From KBS-96 sp964247975 (GTDB taxonomy: Bacteria > Acidobacteriota > Terriglobia > Bryobacterales > Bryobacteraceae), in assembly GCA_964247975.1 (NCBI GenBank), contig CAXTWH010000018.1, positions 31,273 to 95,272 of the forward strand: DNA of 64,000 bases, written 5' to 3'. Under the pieces are notes generated by a model. It was not told the origin of the DNA, did no database searches, and saw only the letters and a program-made list of their open reading frames with translations. A program made the translations under genes and the position numbers. The stretch's first letter is position 1. Each line of letters starts with the position of its first letter. Below are positions 16,918-26,005 of the stretch, piece by piece.

Positions 16918-18992
16918 TGCCAGATCGCTACGCCGCCGGGAGGAATCACGGCAGAGCCAGACAAGAACTTCGTTTGCGCGGGAACAGGCACCGTTTGTTC
17001 CGTATCGGTGAAATTCGTTGCGACCCAGAAGCCGTCCCGCCAGTCGATCATTAAATTAATGGGAAGTCGCGCCGGTTTTGCTCCACTGTCTTCATAAATC
17101 TTGTGGATTATGTCCGCTTCCAACTGCCCATCCTCAGTATCGACGCCCACGTAAACCACTTGACCTTTACCAAGGGGATGCCGCACGACGGCGGCGCTTC
17201 CTTTGTAAAACTGGTCAGCGTAGGTAGCGAGTGTTTCCGTGCCGGAACGCGGTTCCAGAACATCGGCCCAGCTTCCCCATTGGTAGTTTTTGCCGTTGAA
17301 GCTGACCTGCCCGTTTCGTCCCTCGGGCAGAACGTCATATTTCGGAATGGCCGCGCCTGCCAGGTTGTAAATCGGTTCGGCCCACAACGATTCCCAAATG
17401 TGGCCGCGCCGGTCTTTCTGCCCACTGCGGCAAGTTAAAACCAGCACTCCGCCGCGGGAAACAAAATCCTGGAACCGGTGAATCAGTTCTTGGTCAATCA
17501 ACTGGTAAGAAGGGGCGATCAGATATTTGTATTTGTTGAAGTCTTTTTCTTCCGTAATGACATCTACCGGCGCTTGGGCTGATTTCAACGCGCGGTAATA
17601 TTTCATCCAATGCTGCGTGGTGTTCCAGCGCAGCGTTTGTTTGTGGTTATCCATATCCCAACGGTTTTCAAAGCTGTAAAGAAACGCCGTGCGCCGTTTT
17701 TCATAGTCGGCTGGCGGCGCGGCATTCGGCATATGCGCTTTACGCAGTGCCGCCACGTCTTGGATGGATTGCACAAACTCCTTGCCGCCGGGCGCCAGCG
17801 TAACCCCGTCCGGTTCCACGATAGTTTTGTGATAAAGCTCGTCTCCGGCCAGCGGCTGCCGATACCGGTACACGCAGACGATGCGCGCTCCTAAGGCAAA
17901 GCCGCGCATGATCCAGGCATGAATCACGCCGGGTAGCGGCCAGGGATTCACAGGTGCCCAGTTCACTTGGCCGGGCTGTAGTTCCATCGCGCCTTCCACA
18001 CCGCTTCCCAGGTTGCGCAGAAAGTCGTGGGTAAAGGAAACCTGCGCTGGGTCTCCCATGCGGAAGCCTAGTTCGCCTTGGAATAAGCCGCCGCTCACGG
18101 GGTACATGGTAAATGTGGTGAGGTCCAAATCCTTTTCTGAAAATGCCGGATTGATCAGCTCATAGTTCATCATGAAGTTCGTGGTAATCCACTGGTTCTT
18201 CACGTGGCGGCGCAGAACGGAAGCCTGGAAGCGCAGATAGTTAGCGGCTTCGCCGGCAAACCAGCGATGCAGGTCCAGCATGGCATGAGGGTTTGGACTG
18301 GCGGGTAGATCCTGCGGATTGGGCATTTGAATCTGGTCAAAGCCGGAATACATCTGCGACCAGAATGAATTGCCCCAATCCGTATTCAGCCGGTTCACGG
18401 TGCCGTATTTCTCTTGTAGCCACGACCGAAACGCGTTCTGCGAAGCGGGCGCGTAAGACATACCCGCGCCGTAATGAGAAAGCTCATTATCCAGTTGCCA
18501 GCCCCAGACCGTCGGGTTGCTTCCATAATGCTCAGCGAGCTTTTCCACGATTTTCTCCACGTAGCTGCGATAAACCGGCGAACTCCAGTCAGCCTGCTCG
18601 CGCGCGCCGTGTTCCATGCGCGTACCGTCGGCGCGCACCATCAGGATTTCAGGATGACTACGTGAAAGCCAAACCGGCGGCGTGGCGCTTGGCGTACAAA
18701 GAACGACCTTCAGATCATGCTTCTGCGCGAGAGCCACTGCTCGATCAAACCAGGAAAAATCATAATGGCCTTCCTGGGGTTCGAAAAACGCCCAGGCAAA
18801 CTCTCCCATGTGGATGTACTCGAAGCCAAGCTTTTTGATGTTGGCGATGTCGCGCTCCCACTGCGCTTCCGGCCACGCTTCCGGGTAATAGTACACACCG
18901 ACCGTCATTAACCGGTCCGGCGGAAACCAAGTGCTCACTTGAGCAAAAGCGAAACAGGCCAAGGCGAAAAATAAAAGAAGAAGTATCCTCAT
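16914..18992 (-). CDS. Secreted GH42 beta-galactosidase
   Basis: Glycoside hydrolase family 42 enzyme, 692 residues with a clear signal peptide (hydrophobic run then AFA-QV), so it acts outside the cytoplasm, cleaving terminal beta-galactosides. Family blocks: VGVYYYPEAWPEAQWERDI near residue 32, MGEFAWAFFEPQEG near 62, CTPSATPPVWLS near 100, the acid/base region WGWQLDNELSHYG near 163-175, and the nucleophile region EGAMELQPGQVNWAPVN near 335. The C-terminal third contains the flavodoxin-like trimerisation domain (VDVITEEKDFNKYKYLIAPSYQ) and a closing beta domain (WVATNFTDTEQTVPVP). Its TGA stop overlaps the start of the DUF2442 gene, so the two were once coupled. Confidence 0.92.
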   Translation of the reverse strand: MRILLLLFFALACFAFAQVSTWFPPDRLMTVGVYYYPEAWPEAQWERDIANIKKLGFEYIHMGEFAWAFFEPQEGHYDFSWFDRAVALAQKHDLKVVLCTPSATPPVWLSRSHPEILMVRADGTRMEHGAREQADWSSPVYRSYVEKIVEKLAEHYGSNPTVWGWQLDNELSHYGAGMSYAPASQNAFRSWLQEKYGTVNRLNTDWGNSFWSQMYSGFDQIQMPNPQDLPASPNPHAMLDLHRWFAGEAANYLRFQASVLRRHVKNQWITTNFMMNYELINPAFSEKDLDLTTFTMYPVSGGLFQGELGFRMGDPAQVSFTHDFLRNLGSGVEGAMELQPGQVNWAPVNPWPLPGVIHAWIMRGFALGARIVCVYRYRQPLAGDELYHKTIVEPDGVTLAPGGKEFVQSIQDVAALRKAHMPNAAPPADYEKRRTAFLYSFENRWDMDNHKQTLRWNTTQHWMKYYRALKSAQAPVDVITEEKDFNKYKYLIAPSYQLIDQELIHRFQDFVSRGGVLVLTCRSGQKDRRGHIWESLWAEPIYNLAGAAIPKYDVLPEGRNGQVSFNGKNYQWGSWADVLEPRSGTETLATYADQFYKGSAAVVRHPLGKGQVVYVGVDTEDGQLEADIIHKIYEDSGAKPARLPINLMIDWRDGFWVATNFTDTEQTVPVPAQTKFLSGSAVIPPGGVAIWQ

Positions 18993-19146
18993 GCGGTAAG
19001 TTCCGACTTGTTCAGAATAGCCAAACCTGCTTCAGGACCTTCCTTCGAAAAACTTCTTCAGAAAAATCATTCCGTTCTGCGGCTAAAGTTTTTGCTGGTT
19101 TCCCCGATGCGTAACCTGTACCGCTACTGCGGTGAAAGAGGATTCA

Positions 19147-19674
19147 ATGAAAGTAAAATCTTGCCTCCGTTTTGCTGCTTTTGCCGCAGTACTGAGTTCT
19201 TCCGCGATGTATGCGCAGTCTCCTGCGCAGCCCGGCCAAATCGCTCTGCGCGTAGCAGGAACTGATGGCGCGGTGGAAGGAAGCGAGCCGATCCGCATTT
19301 CTCCTACCGGGGAAACGCCTTATGGCAACTTCCGCGCTACTCACCCGTATCGCGGATATCACGATGAAGACAGGCGTTCGAAGACAGTTTGGGAGGTCAG
19401 CATGGCGGCGATGGTTGGCGCTTCCGCTTTCGACGCGTTCTCTTCAATGGGAAAATCAGAAAGCAATCCGTTGCTGCGCAGTTCTGACGGCAATTTCGGC
19501 GCGAAAGGTATTGCCATCAAAGCCGGTCTGGCTGGCGCTTCGCTGTTTCCTCAGTATCTGCTTCGGAACCGCAAAGATTTGAGAAAAGTGTTCACCGTAG
19601 TGAACTTCATCGACGCAGGCATTTTCACCGGTGTCGGCGTACACAACCTGGGCATTAAATCAGCAGCTAGATAA
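19147..19674 (+). CDS. Exported protein of unknown function
   Basis: A 175-residue protein I do not recognise. It has a signal peptide (MKVKSCLRFAAFAAVLSSSAMYAQ), a polar segment to about residue 75, and then two weakly hydrophobic stretches, VWEVSMAAMVGASAFDAFSSMG near 82 and GIAIKAGLAGASLFPQYLLRN near 122, and a last one around FTVVNFIDAGIFTGVGVHNLG. The pattern suggests membrane-associated helices. AAAGAGG six bases before ATG 19147 supports this start. It is a single-gene unit: a terminator follows at once and its left neighbour is divergent. Confidence 0.7.
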   Translation: MKVKSCLRFAAFAAVLSSSAMYAQSPAQPGQIALRVAGTDGAVEGSEPIRISPTGETPYGNFRATHPYRGYHDEDRRSKTVWEVSMAAMVGASAFDAFSSMGKSESNPLLRSSDGNFGAKGIAIKAGLAGASLFPQYLLRNRKDLRKVFTVVNFIDAGIFTGVGVHNLGIKSAAR

Positions 19675-19682
19675 TTTTTCTG

Positions 19683-19725
19683 AAAGGCCGCCGAAAATTT
19701 ACTTGAGCGGCCTTTCCGCTTTTCC
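19683..19725 (+). terminator. Rho-independent terminator
   Basis: A perfect nine-base-pair stem, AAAGGCCGC (19683-19691) with GCGGCCTTT (19707-19715), 15-base loop, then CCGCTTTTCC. It lies 9 bases past the stop of the exported unknown protein. Confidence 0.75.
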
Positions 19726-20022
19726 ACCCACTACACCCGTCCAAAAATACTGCCCCACTAGCTCAGATTTTTCCTAGTTGCAGAATGCTTCCATCCTCAT
19801 CTGGCCAAGATTCTCAGTTTCCTATTTCCAGCTTGTATCGGTAAGTCGTTGGTGGTTCGATAGGATTTTTCCGAAGGACGTTTATTTCAACCGGAAAAGT
19901 CAATTCAAATGTGCCGAGCCACTGTCATACAAAGCTGATTATTATTTTGTAATCAATAACTTGCGTCTATAATGGAGACGCTCTAAGACCCATGAAGGTC
20001 GGGGCATTGAGTTGGAGTAACG
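19726..20022 (+). promoter_or_regulatory. Intergenic region with a possible promoter for the FecR-like gene
   Basis: No gene is seen between the terminator and the next start. A perfect TATAAT lies at 19968-19973, 50 bases before the start codon of the FecR-like gene; the region upstream is AT-rich (19935-19960), but only a poor -35 match (TTGTAA at 19947-19952, 15-base spacer) is present. The leader between the -10 box and the start is about 45 bases. Confidence 0.35.
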
Positions 20023-20673
20023 ATGAAATTAACTGGCATAAAGATAGTCGCGCTGGTAGCCGCTATGTCGGCTTTATCAGGGTATGCTGCCACGCCGGCG
20101 ATTGGTGTCGCTTCCGCTTTCGGAAGCTTTACCGTCAATAGCACAACAGCAAACGGCAATTCGAGTATTTATGACGGTTCGCAGGTCAACACCGGCGCAA
20201 CCGCAAGTCAAATTTTCCTGCAAGGCGGCCCTAGCGTGATGCTGGCTACCAACACAGGCGCAACCATTTACAACGATCATCTGGTGCTTTCCCAAGGCGC
20301 GGTTCGCGTCGACAACATGGGCAAGTACGATGTGCAGGCGCTCGGCTACCGGGTTACTGCGGATGATCCTAATGCCCAGGCCGCCGTGCGTTTGCGCGAA
20401 GGCTCAGTGGAAATCGCATCTATGACCGGCGTGGTGAAAGTTTTCGATTCTAACGGTGCGATGCTCACCCGCATGGGTGCAGGAACGGCTTCTTCCTTTA
20501 AAACGGGGCAGACCGGCGCCAGCGGTTCGGACAGCAACAGCGGCGGTCACGCAGCGGGAGCTGTTGGAGGCGGCAGCTCGCATGTTCTCCTGTATACCGG
20601 GATTGTGGCGGCAGTTGCGGCTGCGGCCGTAGGCGGCGTCGCTTACTTGAATTCAAACAGCAGCAGTCGCTAA
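20023..20673 (+). CDS. FecR-like exported protein with C-terminal membrane anchor
   Basis: A 216-residue exported protein. After a signal peptide (cleavage near GYA-AT) it holds a FecR-type beta domain: SFTVNSTTANGNSSIYDGSQVNTG, GPSVMLATNTGATIYNDHLVLSQGAVRV, and VRLREGSVEIASMTGVVKVFDSNG match the small beta-strand repeats that sense or bind in FecR proteins. A Gly/Ser-rich linker (residues 165-185) leads to one hydrophobic helix and a short polar tail. Unlike true FecR regulators it has no cytoplasmic N-terminal anti-sigma part, and no sigma factor gene is nearby. Role unknown; a cell-envelope structural or sensory protein is an inference. It stands alone between a promoter-like region and a terminator. 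Confidence 0.65.
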   Translation: MKLTGIKIVALVAAMSALSGYAATPAIGVASAFGSFTVNSTTANGNSSIYDGSQVNTGATASQIFLQGGPSVMLATNTGATIYNDHLVLSQGAVRVDNMGKYDVQALGYRVTADDPNAQAAVRLREGSVEIASMTGVVKVFDSNGAMLTRMGAGTASSFKTGQTGASGSDSNSGGHAAGAVGGGSSHVLLYTGIVAAVAAAAVGGVAYLNSNSSSR

Positions 20674-20683
20674 GTATAAACAA

Positions 20684-20724
20684 AAAGAACGGCTTTTCCC
20701 AGTTGAAAACCGTTCTTTCTGTTT
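20684..20724 (+). terminator. Rho-independent terminator after the FecR-like gene
   Basis: AAAGAACGG (20684-20692) pairs with CCGTTCTTT (20710-20718); the stem can extend inward by TTTTC/GAAAA with one bulged base, and is followed by CTGTTTC. It lies 11 bases past the stop. Confidence 0.75.
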
Positions 20725-20830
20725 CATTGTCTGATTGTCTAAATCATTCCATATAATAGTCCGGACACTCAGGCTATTTGTTTTGCCATACTAAACCGAT
20801 GGCTTCTGTTCGCTACATTGTCAATCGCGC

Positions 20831-21487
20831 CTAAACCTTTCCTAGCGCACCATTTCGCTTTAAAGATACTTGACGCAGCGCCAGAATGTGATTGCTGAAA
20901 GCGAACGGAACCAGAAATTGCGGGATGAGCCCTGTGGGATAAAGATCCACTGTGTTCGGATGATCGAACGCAAACAACTGCATTGGTGACGCTGAGCTTG
21001 TGAATCCGAAGAAGAACGCGCTAATGAAATCGGCAATGCCCACCATCGCAACCAAGTAAACCGCATTAAGCGGTATCGTTTTGTCGCGGTATTGCCAAAG
21101 GACCCCTGCCGCGATCAATGCGACCAGCACGTCGCCTGCACCGGCAGGCCAAGCAAAAATTCCCGGCAGCGTTCCCCGCCACCATTCTAGAAGGAAAATC
21201 GCGCCAATAGCTCGAAACAGTTGTAGCGCTATTAGAATCCTCTGCGAAAAACCGGGGCCAATCAGCCATGAAGCAAAGAAGGAGATGACCACCACGGGCA
21301 CAACGAAATAGAAGAGAGTGGTCAGGGCGCTGCCAGCGAACAAAGGCCAGTCAATCCGAAAACGGACAACTGCGTACATCATTGCAGTCCAAAGTAGTGC
21401 AACGGTGAAAAGCGATAAGTGTTTGCCCCTGCTATGACCTTGCCATAAAATCCACGTAAACCAAGATGGAGCTGCTGTTGAATACAG
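20831..21487 (-). CDS. Polytopic membrane protein of unknown function, probable non-ATG start
   Basis: Membrane protein with about six hydrophobic helices; I do not recognise the family. From the first ATG (21382) it is 183 residues, but the frame continues upstream to a stop near 21501 and the extra part looks coding (SWFTWILWQG, LSLFTVALLWTAMMYAVVRF completes a first helix). A strong ribosome site GAAGGAG (minus strand, 21493-21499) lies five bases before a CTG codon at 21487, the only initiation-like codon at a correct distance, giving 218 residues. Later helices include FVVPVVVISFFASWLIGPGF and GAGDVLVALIAAGVLW. No partner gene is evident; neighbours are a terminator on one side and about 200 bases of non-coding DNA on the other. 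Confidence 0.6.
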   Translation of the reverse strand: MYSTAAPSWFTWILWQGHSRGKHLSLFTVALLWTAMMYAVVRFRIDWPLFAGSALTTLFYFVVPVVVISFFASWLIGPGFSQRILIALQLFRAIGAIFLLEWWRGTLPGIFAWPAGAGDVLVALIAAGVLWQYRDKTIPLNAVYLVAMVGIADFISAFFFGFTSSASPMQLFAFDHPNTVDLYPTGLIPQFLVPFAFSNHILALRQVSLKRNGALGKV

Positions 21488-21686
21488 GATTACTCCTTCA
21501 GTTCATGGGCTGTAAGAAAACTCAGACACAGCATTGATTGTATGCCGTCACTGGAATGGTCTTGGGCATTACCAACCCTCAGCCGTATATCAGGAGCCCA
21601 AAACCATAAGATTGATGCAGGATCTGAGACCGAATCAACAGTTGGTCTGAGTGTCCAGCCTACTATGTGGAACGATTTAAAACACG

Positions 21687-24554
21687 CTAGAACTGGAAGC
21701 GTAATTGAAGGTCCAGCCGCCGGTTATTGGTAGGTGTTTGTTCTGCGCCAAAACCGCCGGAAATGCCTAGCGGTTGCAAGGCTGAAGGCGACGTTAATAC
21801 GCCAACCGGGGTGCTGTAGTTAGTGTGGTTAAACAGATTGCGGGCGCTGACGGAAAGCGTCAGATTATAACGATGTTCAGTTACGGAATCGCCGCCTCCA
21901 GGACCGCCCGGTCCTCCGCCGAAACCGCCGCGTCCTCCACCACCACCGCCGCCGCCTGCTCGCGCCCCGCCTACCATTCCGGCAAATTTAGTGGTTCCAA
22001 ATCCCCAGGTCCGGCTTGCGCGAAGGTTCACTGTGACGTTATTAGGACCAACCCCGGCATTGCGTCCTAAAATCGGCTCACCCGATTTCGGGTTCAAATC
22101 CAAATAGCCGTAAGGCGTAGACGCAATGTTTAATCCAGGGCCGGAGGCAATGCCTGGACGATCATTCACAATTCCGTCCAGGTTATTATCGGAACCCGTG
22201 GTGATGTCGTAAGGCGTGCCGGAGCGCGCAATGATGAACGGAGAGAAGGCCAGCTTTAGCGGACCGCGTATATTGCCCCCGATAAACGTTCGATTTTCAA
22301 TGCTGAGCGTAGATCTTCCCCACTCTGCATTGGAATTGTATTGATTCACCGGAATCGACGTTAGGCCATCCGTGTTGCTGTGCGCATTGTTCCAGATGTA
22401 CGCCCCGAAAAACGAAATTCGTTTACCGATTTGCGTGTTCACCCGAACTAGTAGCTGCGTTTGTTTTAATAATCCGCTGGACTCATACAAGTACAAATCG
22501 CCTACGTTCCCATAAGGACGAATTCCGGAGCCTGGTTGCCCGGGCAGAACTGAGCCGGGCAGCGGAGCATTGATGTCTCGTGTGCGGTATTGATGAACGC
22601 CACGCGTGTTAGTGAAGTTCACAGCCAAGGTGGTTTTGCTGAAAAGCTGGCGCTCCACGCCGATTGCGCTTTGCAGCAGGTAAGGCGCGCGCAGATTCTG
22701 GTCGATCAAATATCGGACCTGTTGGTTGGAAGCCAGCGTTAAGCTCGACAAAGCCGGGATCACCGGATAGAACGCCGGGTCTTTCACTAAATAATATTGC
22801 TGGTTTACGCCGTTGTTCTGGTACGCAGTGGCAACGTCATCATCGCTGAAGCGAACATAAAACAATCCGAAGCCGCCCCGGATCACCGTTTTAGGCCGTC
22901 CACTGCCGCCGGAAGCAAAAGGCGACCAAGCAAAGCCAAGGCGGGGTGCGATATCGCGCCAATCGTTGATGTTCGTTTGGCCTTCCCAACGCAAGCCGCC
23001 GCTCAAAGTCAAATTGGGAGCTAACCGCCAGTCATCCTGAACAAATAACCCGACATCCACCTGATCTACCTGAATGAAAGGATTGCCGCGATTCAGCGTA
23101 AACTGCTGCGGCGTTCCAGTCTGATACGATGTGCCGCACGCAGAAGCTTGCAAACAAGAAAACGTGAATGTTCCGTTGAAGTTTGTCGGGGTGTAATAGT
23201 TCAGGTTGTCTCCGCGGATGCGTCCGCCGAACTTAATGGTCTGCTTGCCTTGCGAGATCGTGGTGTAATTCTGAAACTCAAACCGGTCAGTGGCTTGCCT
23301 GGCGTTATTAACCGATGATCCGCCGCCGTTGAATGCGCCCTGCACTTTAATCTGCGGCGCGTCGGAAACGGCGATGTTGTCCAGATATTCGCGCCGGTAT
23401 TGAAAGCGGCTTTCATTCACCACCTTAGCCGAGATGATTTGCGTGTCGGTGATCTGCGCGGTGTGTTCGGCTTGATCGTATACGTAGCCGTTTTCCGGAA
23501 GATTAAAGCCGGTGATGTTCCAAAGATCGCGGTGGTTATCCAGATACGAATACCTCATGCTGAGCGTGTTGTTTGCTCCAAGCTGCCAATCGACGCGCGG
23601 ACTTACGGTTGTTCTTTGCTGAGGCGTTGGCGTGAAGCCGCGATCGTTCAAAGCAATACCGGGGTTATTAGGATCAAGAATATAAGCATTCAGAATTCCA
23701 TTGTCGTCAATCTGACGCCGCTCCACGTCCACAAAAAAGCTGGCATGTTTGCCGATCGGCCCGCTCGCGTTGCCGCCAAAGCTTTGAGCGCGAAAATCGG
23801 GAGTCACTGTTAAAAACGGATTTCGGGCGTTCCAGATACCATCGCTGATGTCATAAAACGCGCTGCCGTGAAATCGGTCTGACCCCGGCTTTGTCAGAAT
23901 TTCGATGCGACCAAAGCCGAGCTTGTCGAATTCCGAAGAAAACGGGTTCTGGTTCAAGCGGATTTCGCGGATTGATTCTTTCGGCGGAAAACGCCCGCTG
24001 GAAAATCCGTCAATGTAAACCTGTCCACCGCCGGGACCAGCGGAAGGACCAGCCAAAGCTTGCAAATCCTGCGCCAAATCGTCCGGATCATCCGGCAAGG
24101 CATCCAGATCTTCTTTTCTCAATACCAGGGCCGTAGCGTTCTGGGAAGGATCAACGCTGATCTGCGTGGTGGAAGAGTCCGCTACCGTCACCTCTTCCTT
24201 CAGGTTTTCCGGCTTCATGACGATGTTCCCCTGCGAGGGCTGGTTCGTGGCCGCCATCACTGCCACAACGCCGTCCTGAGTCAATCCTTTTTGTTCTGCG
24301 GATACTGTGTAGGCTCCCGGCGCAACGTTCCGAAACAGGTATGTGCCATCGCCCCTGGTTTTCGTGGTTTGCGCTTTGCCGGTCTGGTCCGTTAAAGAAA
24401 CAACCGCATTGGGAATCACTGCTCCTGTGTTGTCTTTGACCGTGCCTTGAACAACGGCAGAGCCGGAACGGGCCGATGCCGGTGCATCCTGCGCCCACAG
24501 ACTTGCTGCTGCGAGAACACAAATAGTAAATACACTTACTGCGTTCTTAATCAT
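21687..24554 (-). CDS. TonB-dependent receptor with carboxypeptidase-regulatory-like N-domain
   Basis: Outer-membrane receptor of 955 residues, the type very common in Acidobacteriota. Order: signal peptide (cleaved near LWA-QD); a carboxypeptidase-regulatory-like Ig fold (VVQGTVKDNTGAVIPNAVVSLTD ... YTVSAEQKG), residues 30-105; a plug (DLDALPDDPDDLAQDLQALAG, GQVYIDGFSSGRFPPKESIREIRLNQNPFSSEFDKLGFGRIEILTKPG), to about 245; and a long beta barrel ending DLQLRFQF with terminal Phe. It would import a large substrate, energised by TonB. Near residue 865-895 there is a run made mostly of glycine, an extracellular loop or late strand connector. The DUF5666-like gene ends 40 bases upstream on the same strand. 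Confidence 0.9.
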   Translation of the reverse strand: MIKNAVSVFTICVLAAASLWAQDAPASARSGSAVVQGTVKDNTGAVIPNAVVSLTDQTGKAQTTKTRGDGTYLFRNVAPGAYTVSAEQKGLTQDGVVAVMAATNQPSQGNIVMKPENLKEEVTVADSSTTQISVDPSQNATALVLRKEDLDALPDDPDDLAQDLQALAGPSAGPGGGQVYIDGFSSGRFPPKESIREIRLNQNPFSSEFDKLGFGRIEILTKPGSDRFHGSAFYDISDGIWNARNPFLTVTPDFRAQSFGGNASGPIGKHASFFVDVERRQIDDNGILNAYILDPNNPGIALNDRGFTPTPQQRTTVSPRVDWQLGANNTLSMRYSYLDNHRDLWNITGFNLPENGYVYDQAEHTAQITDTQIISAKVVNESRFQYRREYLDNIAVSDAPQIKVQGAFNGGGSSVNNARQATDRFEFQNYTTISQGKQTIKFGGRIRGDNLNYYTPTNFNGTFTFSCLQASACGTSYQTGTPQQFTLNRGNPFIQVDQVDVGLFVQDDWRLAPNLTLSGGLRWEGQTNINDWRDIAPRLGFAWSPFASGGSGRPKTVIRGGFGLFYVRFSDDDVATAYQNNGVNQQYYLVKDPAFYPVIPALSSLTLASNQQVRYLIDQNLRAPYLLQSAIGVERQLFSKTTLAVNFTNTRGVHQYRTRDINAPLPGSVLPGQPGSGIRPYGNVGDLYLYESSGLLKQTQLLVRVNTQIGKRISFFGAYIWNNAHSNTDGLTSIPVNQYNSNAEWGRSTLSIENRTFIGGNIRGPLKLAFSPFIIARSGTPYDITTGSDNNLDGIVNDRPGIASGPGLNIASTPYGYLDLNPKSGEPILGRNAGVGPNNVTVNLRASRTWGFGTTKFAGMVGGARAGGGGGGGGRGGFGGGPGGPGGGDSVTEHRYNLTLSVSARNLFNHTNYSTPVGVLTSPSALQPLGISGGFGAEQTPTNNRRLDLQLRFQF

Positions 24555-24594
24555 GTAACCTCTTCAAAATTCTTTTATTTTGGGGGAGCGCGCG

Positions 24595-25884
24595 TTATTG
24601 TTCGCCAGGGGTGCCGACATCCAGATTCCACATGCCTAATGCGCTGGAACGGCCCCCACTAGAAGGCGTGGACGCTAACAGCGATTCCACGCCAGCCACA
24701 ATGTTGATTGCCGTGAGATGATTTCTGTCGTCGCCCGCGCTGCCGGAAATCACAACTGCGCTGCCCGGTTTTAAATCGGAAACAGCAATTTTGGGAACCC
24801 GTTCGAGCATCTGCGAAAGATCTCCGCCGCCGGGATGTGGACCATTCGCGCCTGCCGCGCCGCCCACCGGACTGGTTGCGCCCGCCGGAGTGCCGGACGA
24901 TTTACCGCCATCCTCGCCCGGAACAATAGCTGCTCGCGGTCCGCCTTCACGAGCGGCTCCGCTTCCCGGCAATGGTCCTGGATTTCCGCTACCGCCCGCG
25001 TTGTTCCGTCCATTCACCCGTGCCGCCAACATGCCGGCCATTGCCGGAGAAAGCTGCCGAACTGCGGTTTCATCCGTTAAAGCCACTGTCAAAGGCTGCT
25101 TGGTTTGCGTATCGGTCGCTTGAATTTGCTTGCCGTCGGCGGAAACGGAAACAATGGTGGCTGCAACCGTTCGGAACGCGCCCGAGATGATTTTTTCGGC
25201 TGTGACATGAGTTCCCTCAGCATTGTTGTTGCCTAAAATGCGAAGCTGGTCGCCTGGCTTCAACTCGGTGAAAGAACTGGATTTTGCGTCTGAATACTGA
25301 GCCGAATTCGGCGCATACCGGACAAACTGCGTTTTGTCCGTGGTTGCCACTGTGATCAGTTTCTGGCCACCCGCACCGCGCAAGGCCATTACAAAACTCT
25401 TTGTGTTCGGGTCCACGGAAACCAGCGTTCCACGGCTGCCGCGCTTCTGCCAATCCGCCAGTTCAGATTCGTGTTTTTGTTGTAGTTCACCCGCCGTCAT
25501 CACAATCACAATGGCGGCTTCCAGTTTGGCGGGAACAGCCGCATCTTTGTGTCCGCGCGCTAACAAGCGGTCACCTACCATTATTTGAGAAGCATCAGTC
25601 GGTTGCGCTTTCTTTAAATCTGTTTCTCCCGGCGGAACCTTATAAAAGTGGGGTCCCTTGGCTGTTGAAACCACAAATTCCGAGCCGGTTTTATCTTCTT
25701 TGATCGTGAAAGTCTGGCTTGCTGCGTCAACCGCCGTTACTGTGCCAAGCACACGATCCATCGGCGCGCGCGCGGGTTGAGTTTCCTGCGCTGCGGTTTC
25801 GGCAGGATACGTAACTATAAATCCGCCCAAGGTAAGAACGAAAACGAAAGTACCCCGTTGTGCCGCTCGGATCACAGATTTCAT
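24595..25884 (-). CDS. Exported DUF5666-like repeat protein
   Basis: Exported protein of about 429 residues with a signal peptide (hydrophobic stretch FVFVLTLGGFIV, cleavage likely after TAA-Q). It is built of OB/SH3-like beta units of the DUF5666 kind: DRVLGTVTAVDAASQTFTIKE, RGTLVSVDPNTKSFVMAL and AATIVSVSADGKQIQATD are three related repeat starts, each followed by a 'PGDQLRI'-like or 'VGDRLLARG' ending. A Gly/Pro/Ala-rich linker runs from about residue 315 to 370, and a last domain ends in VVISGSAGDDRNHLTAINIVAG. It lies just before the TonB receptor gene in the same direction and is probably cotranscribed. ATG 25884 is chosen for a compact signal; ATG 25911 is possible. Function unknown. 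Confidence 0.65.
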   Translation of the reverse strand: MKSVIRAAQRGTFVFVLTLGGFIVTYPAETAAQETQPARAPMDRVLGTVTAVDAASQTFTIKEDKTGSEFVVSTAKGPHFYKVPPGETDLKKAQPTDASQIMVGDRLLARGHKDAAVPAKLEAAIVIVMTAGELQQKHESELADWQKRGSRGTLVSVDPNTKSFVMALRGAGGQKLITVATTDKTQFVRYAPNSAQYSDAKSSSFTELKPGDQLRILGNNNAEGTHVTAEKIISGAFRTVAATIVSVSADGKQIQATDTQTKQPLTVALTDETAVRQLSPAMAGMLAARVNGRNNAGGSGNPGPLPGSGAAREGGPRAAIVPGEDGGKSSGTPAGATSPVGGAAGANGPHPGGGDLSQMLERVPKIAVSDLKPGSAVVISGSAGDDRNHLTAINIVAGVESLLASTPSSGGRSSALGMWNLDVGTPGEQ

Positions 25885-26005
25885 ATTATTTATGAGGCGA
25901 TAACTACGCATGAACAGTTACGCGGGAATAGGCGGTTCTGTGTTGAGGAAATTGTAAAGACTTGTCCTGTAAACAACGAGGCTTCGAAAACACAGGTTTT
26001 ATAAA

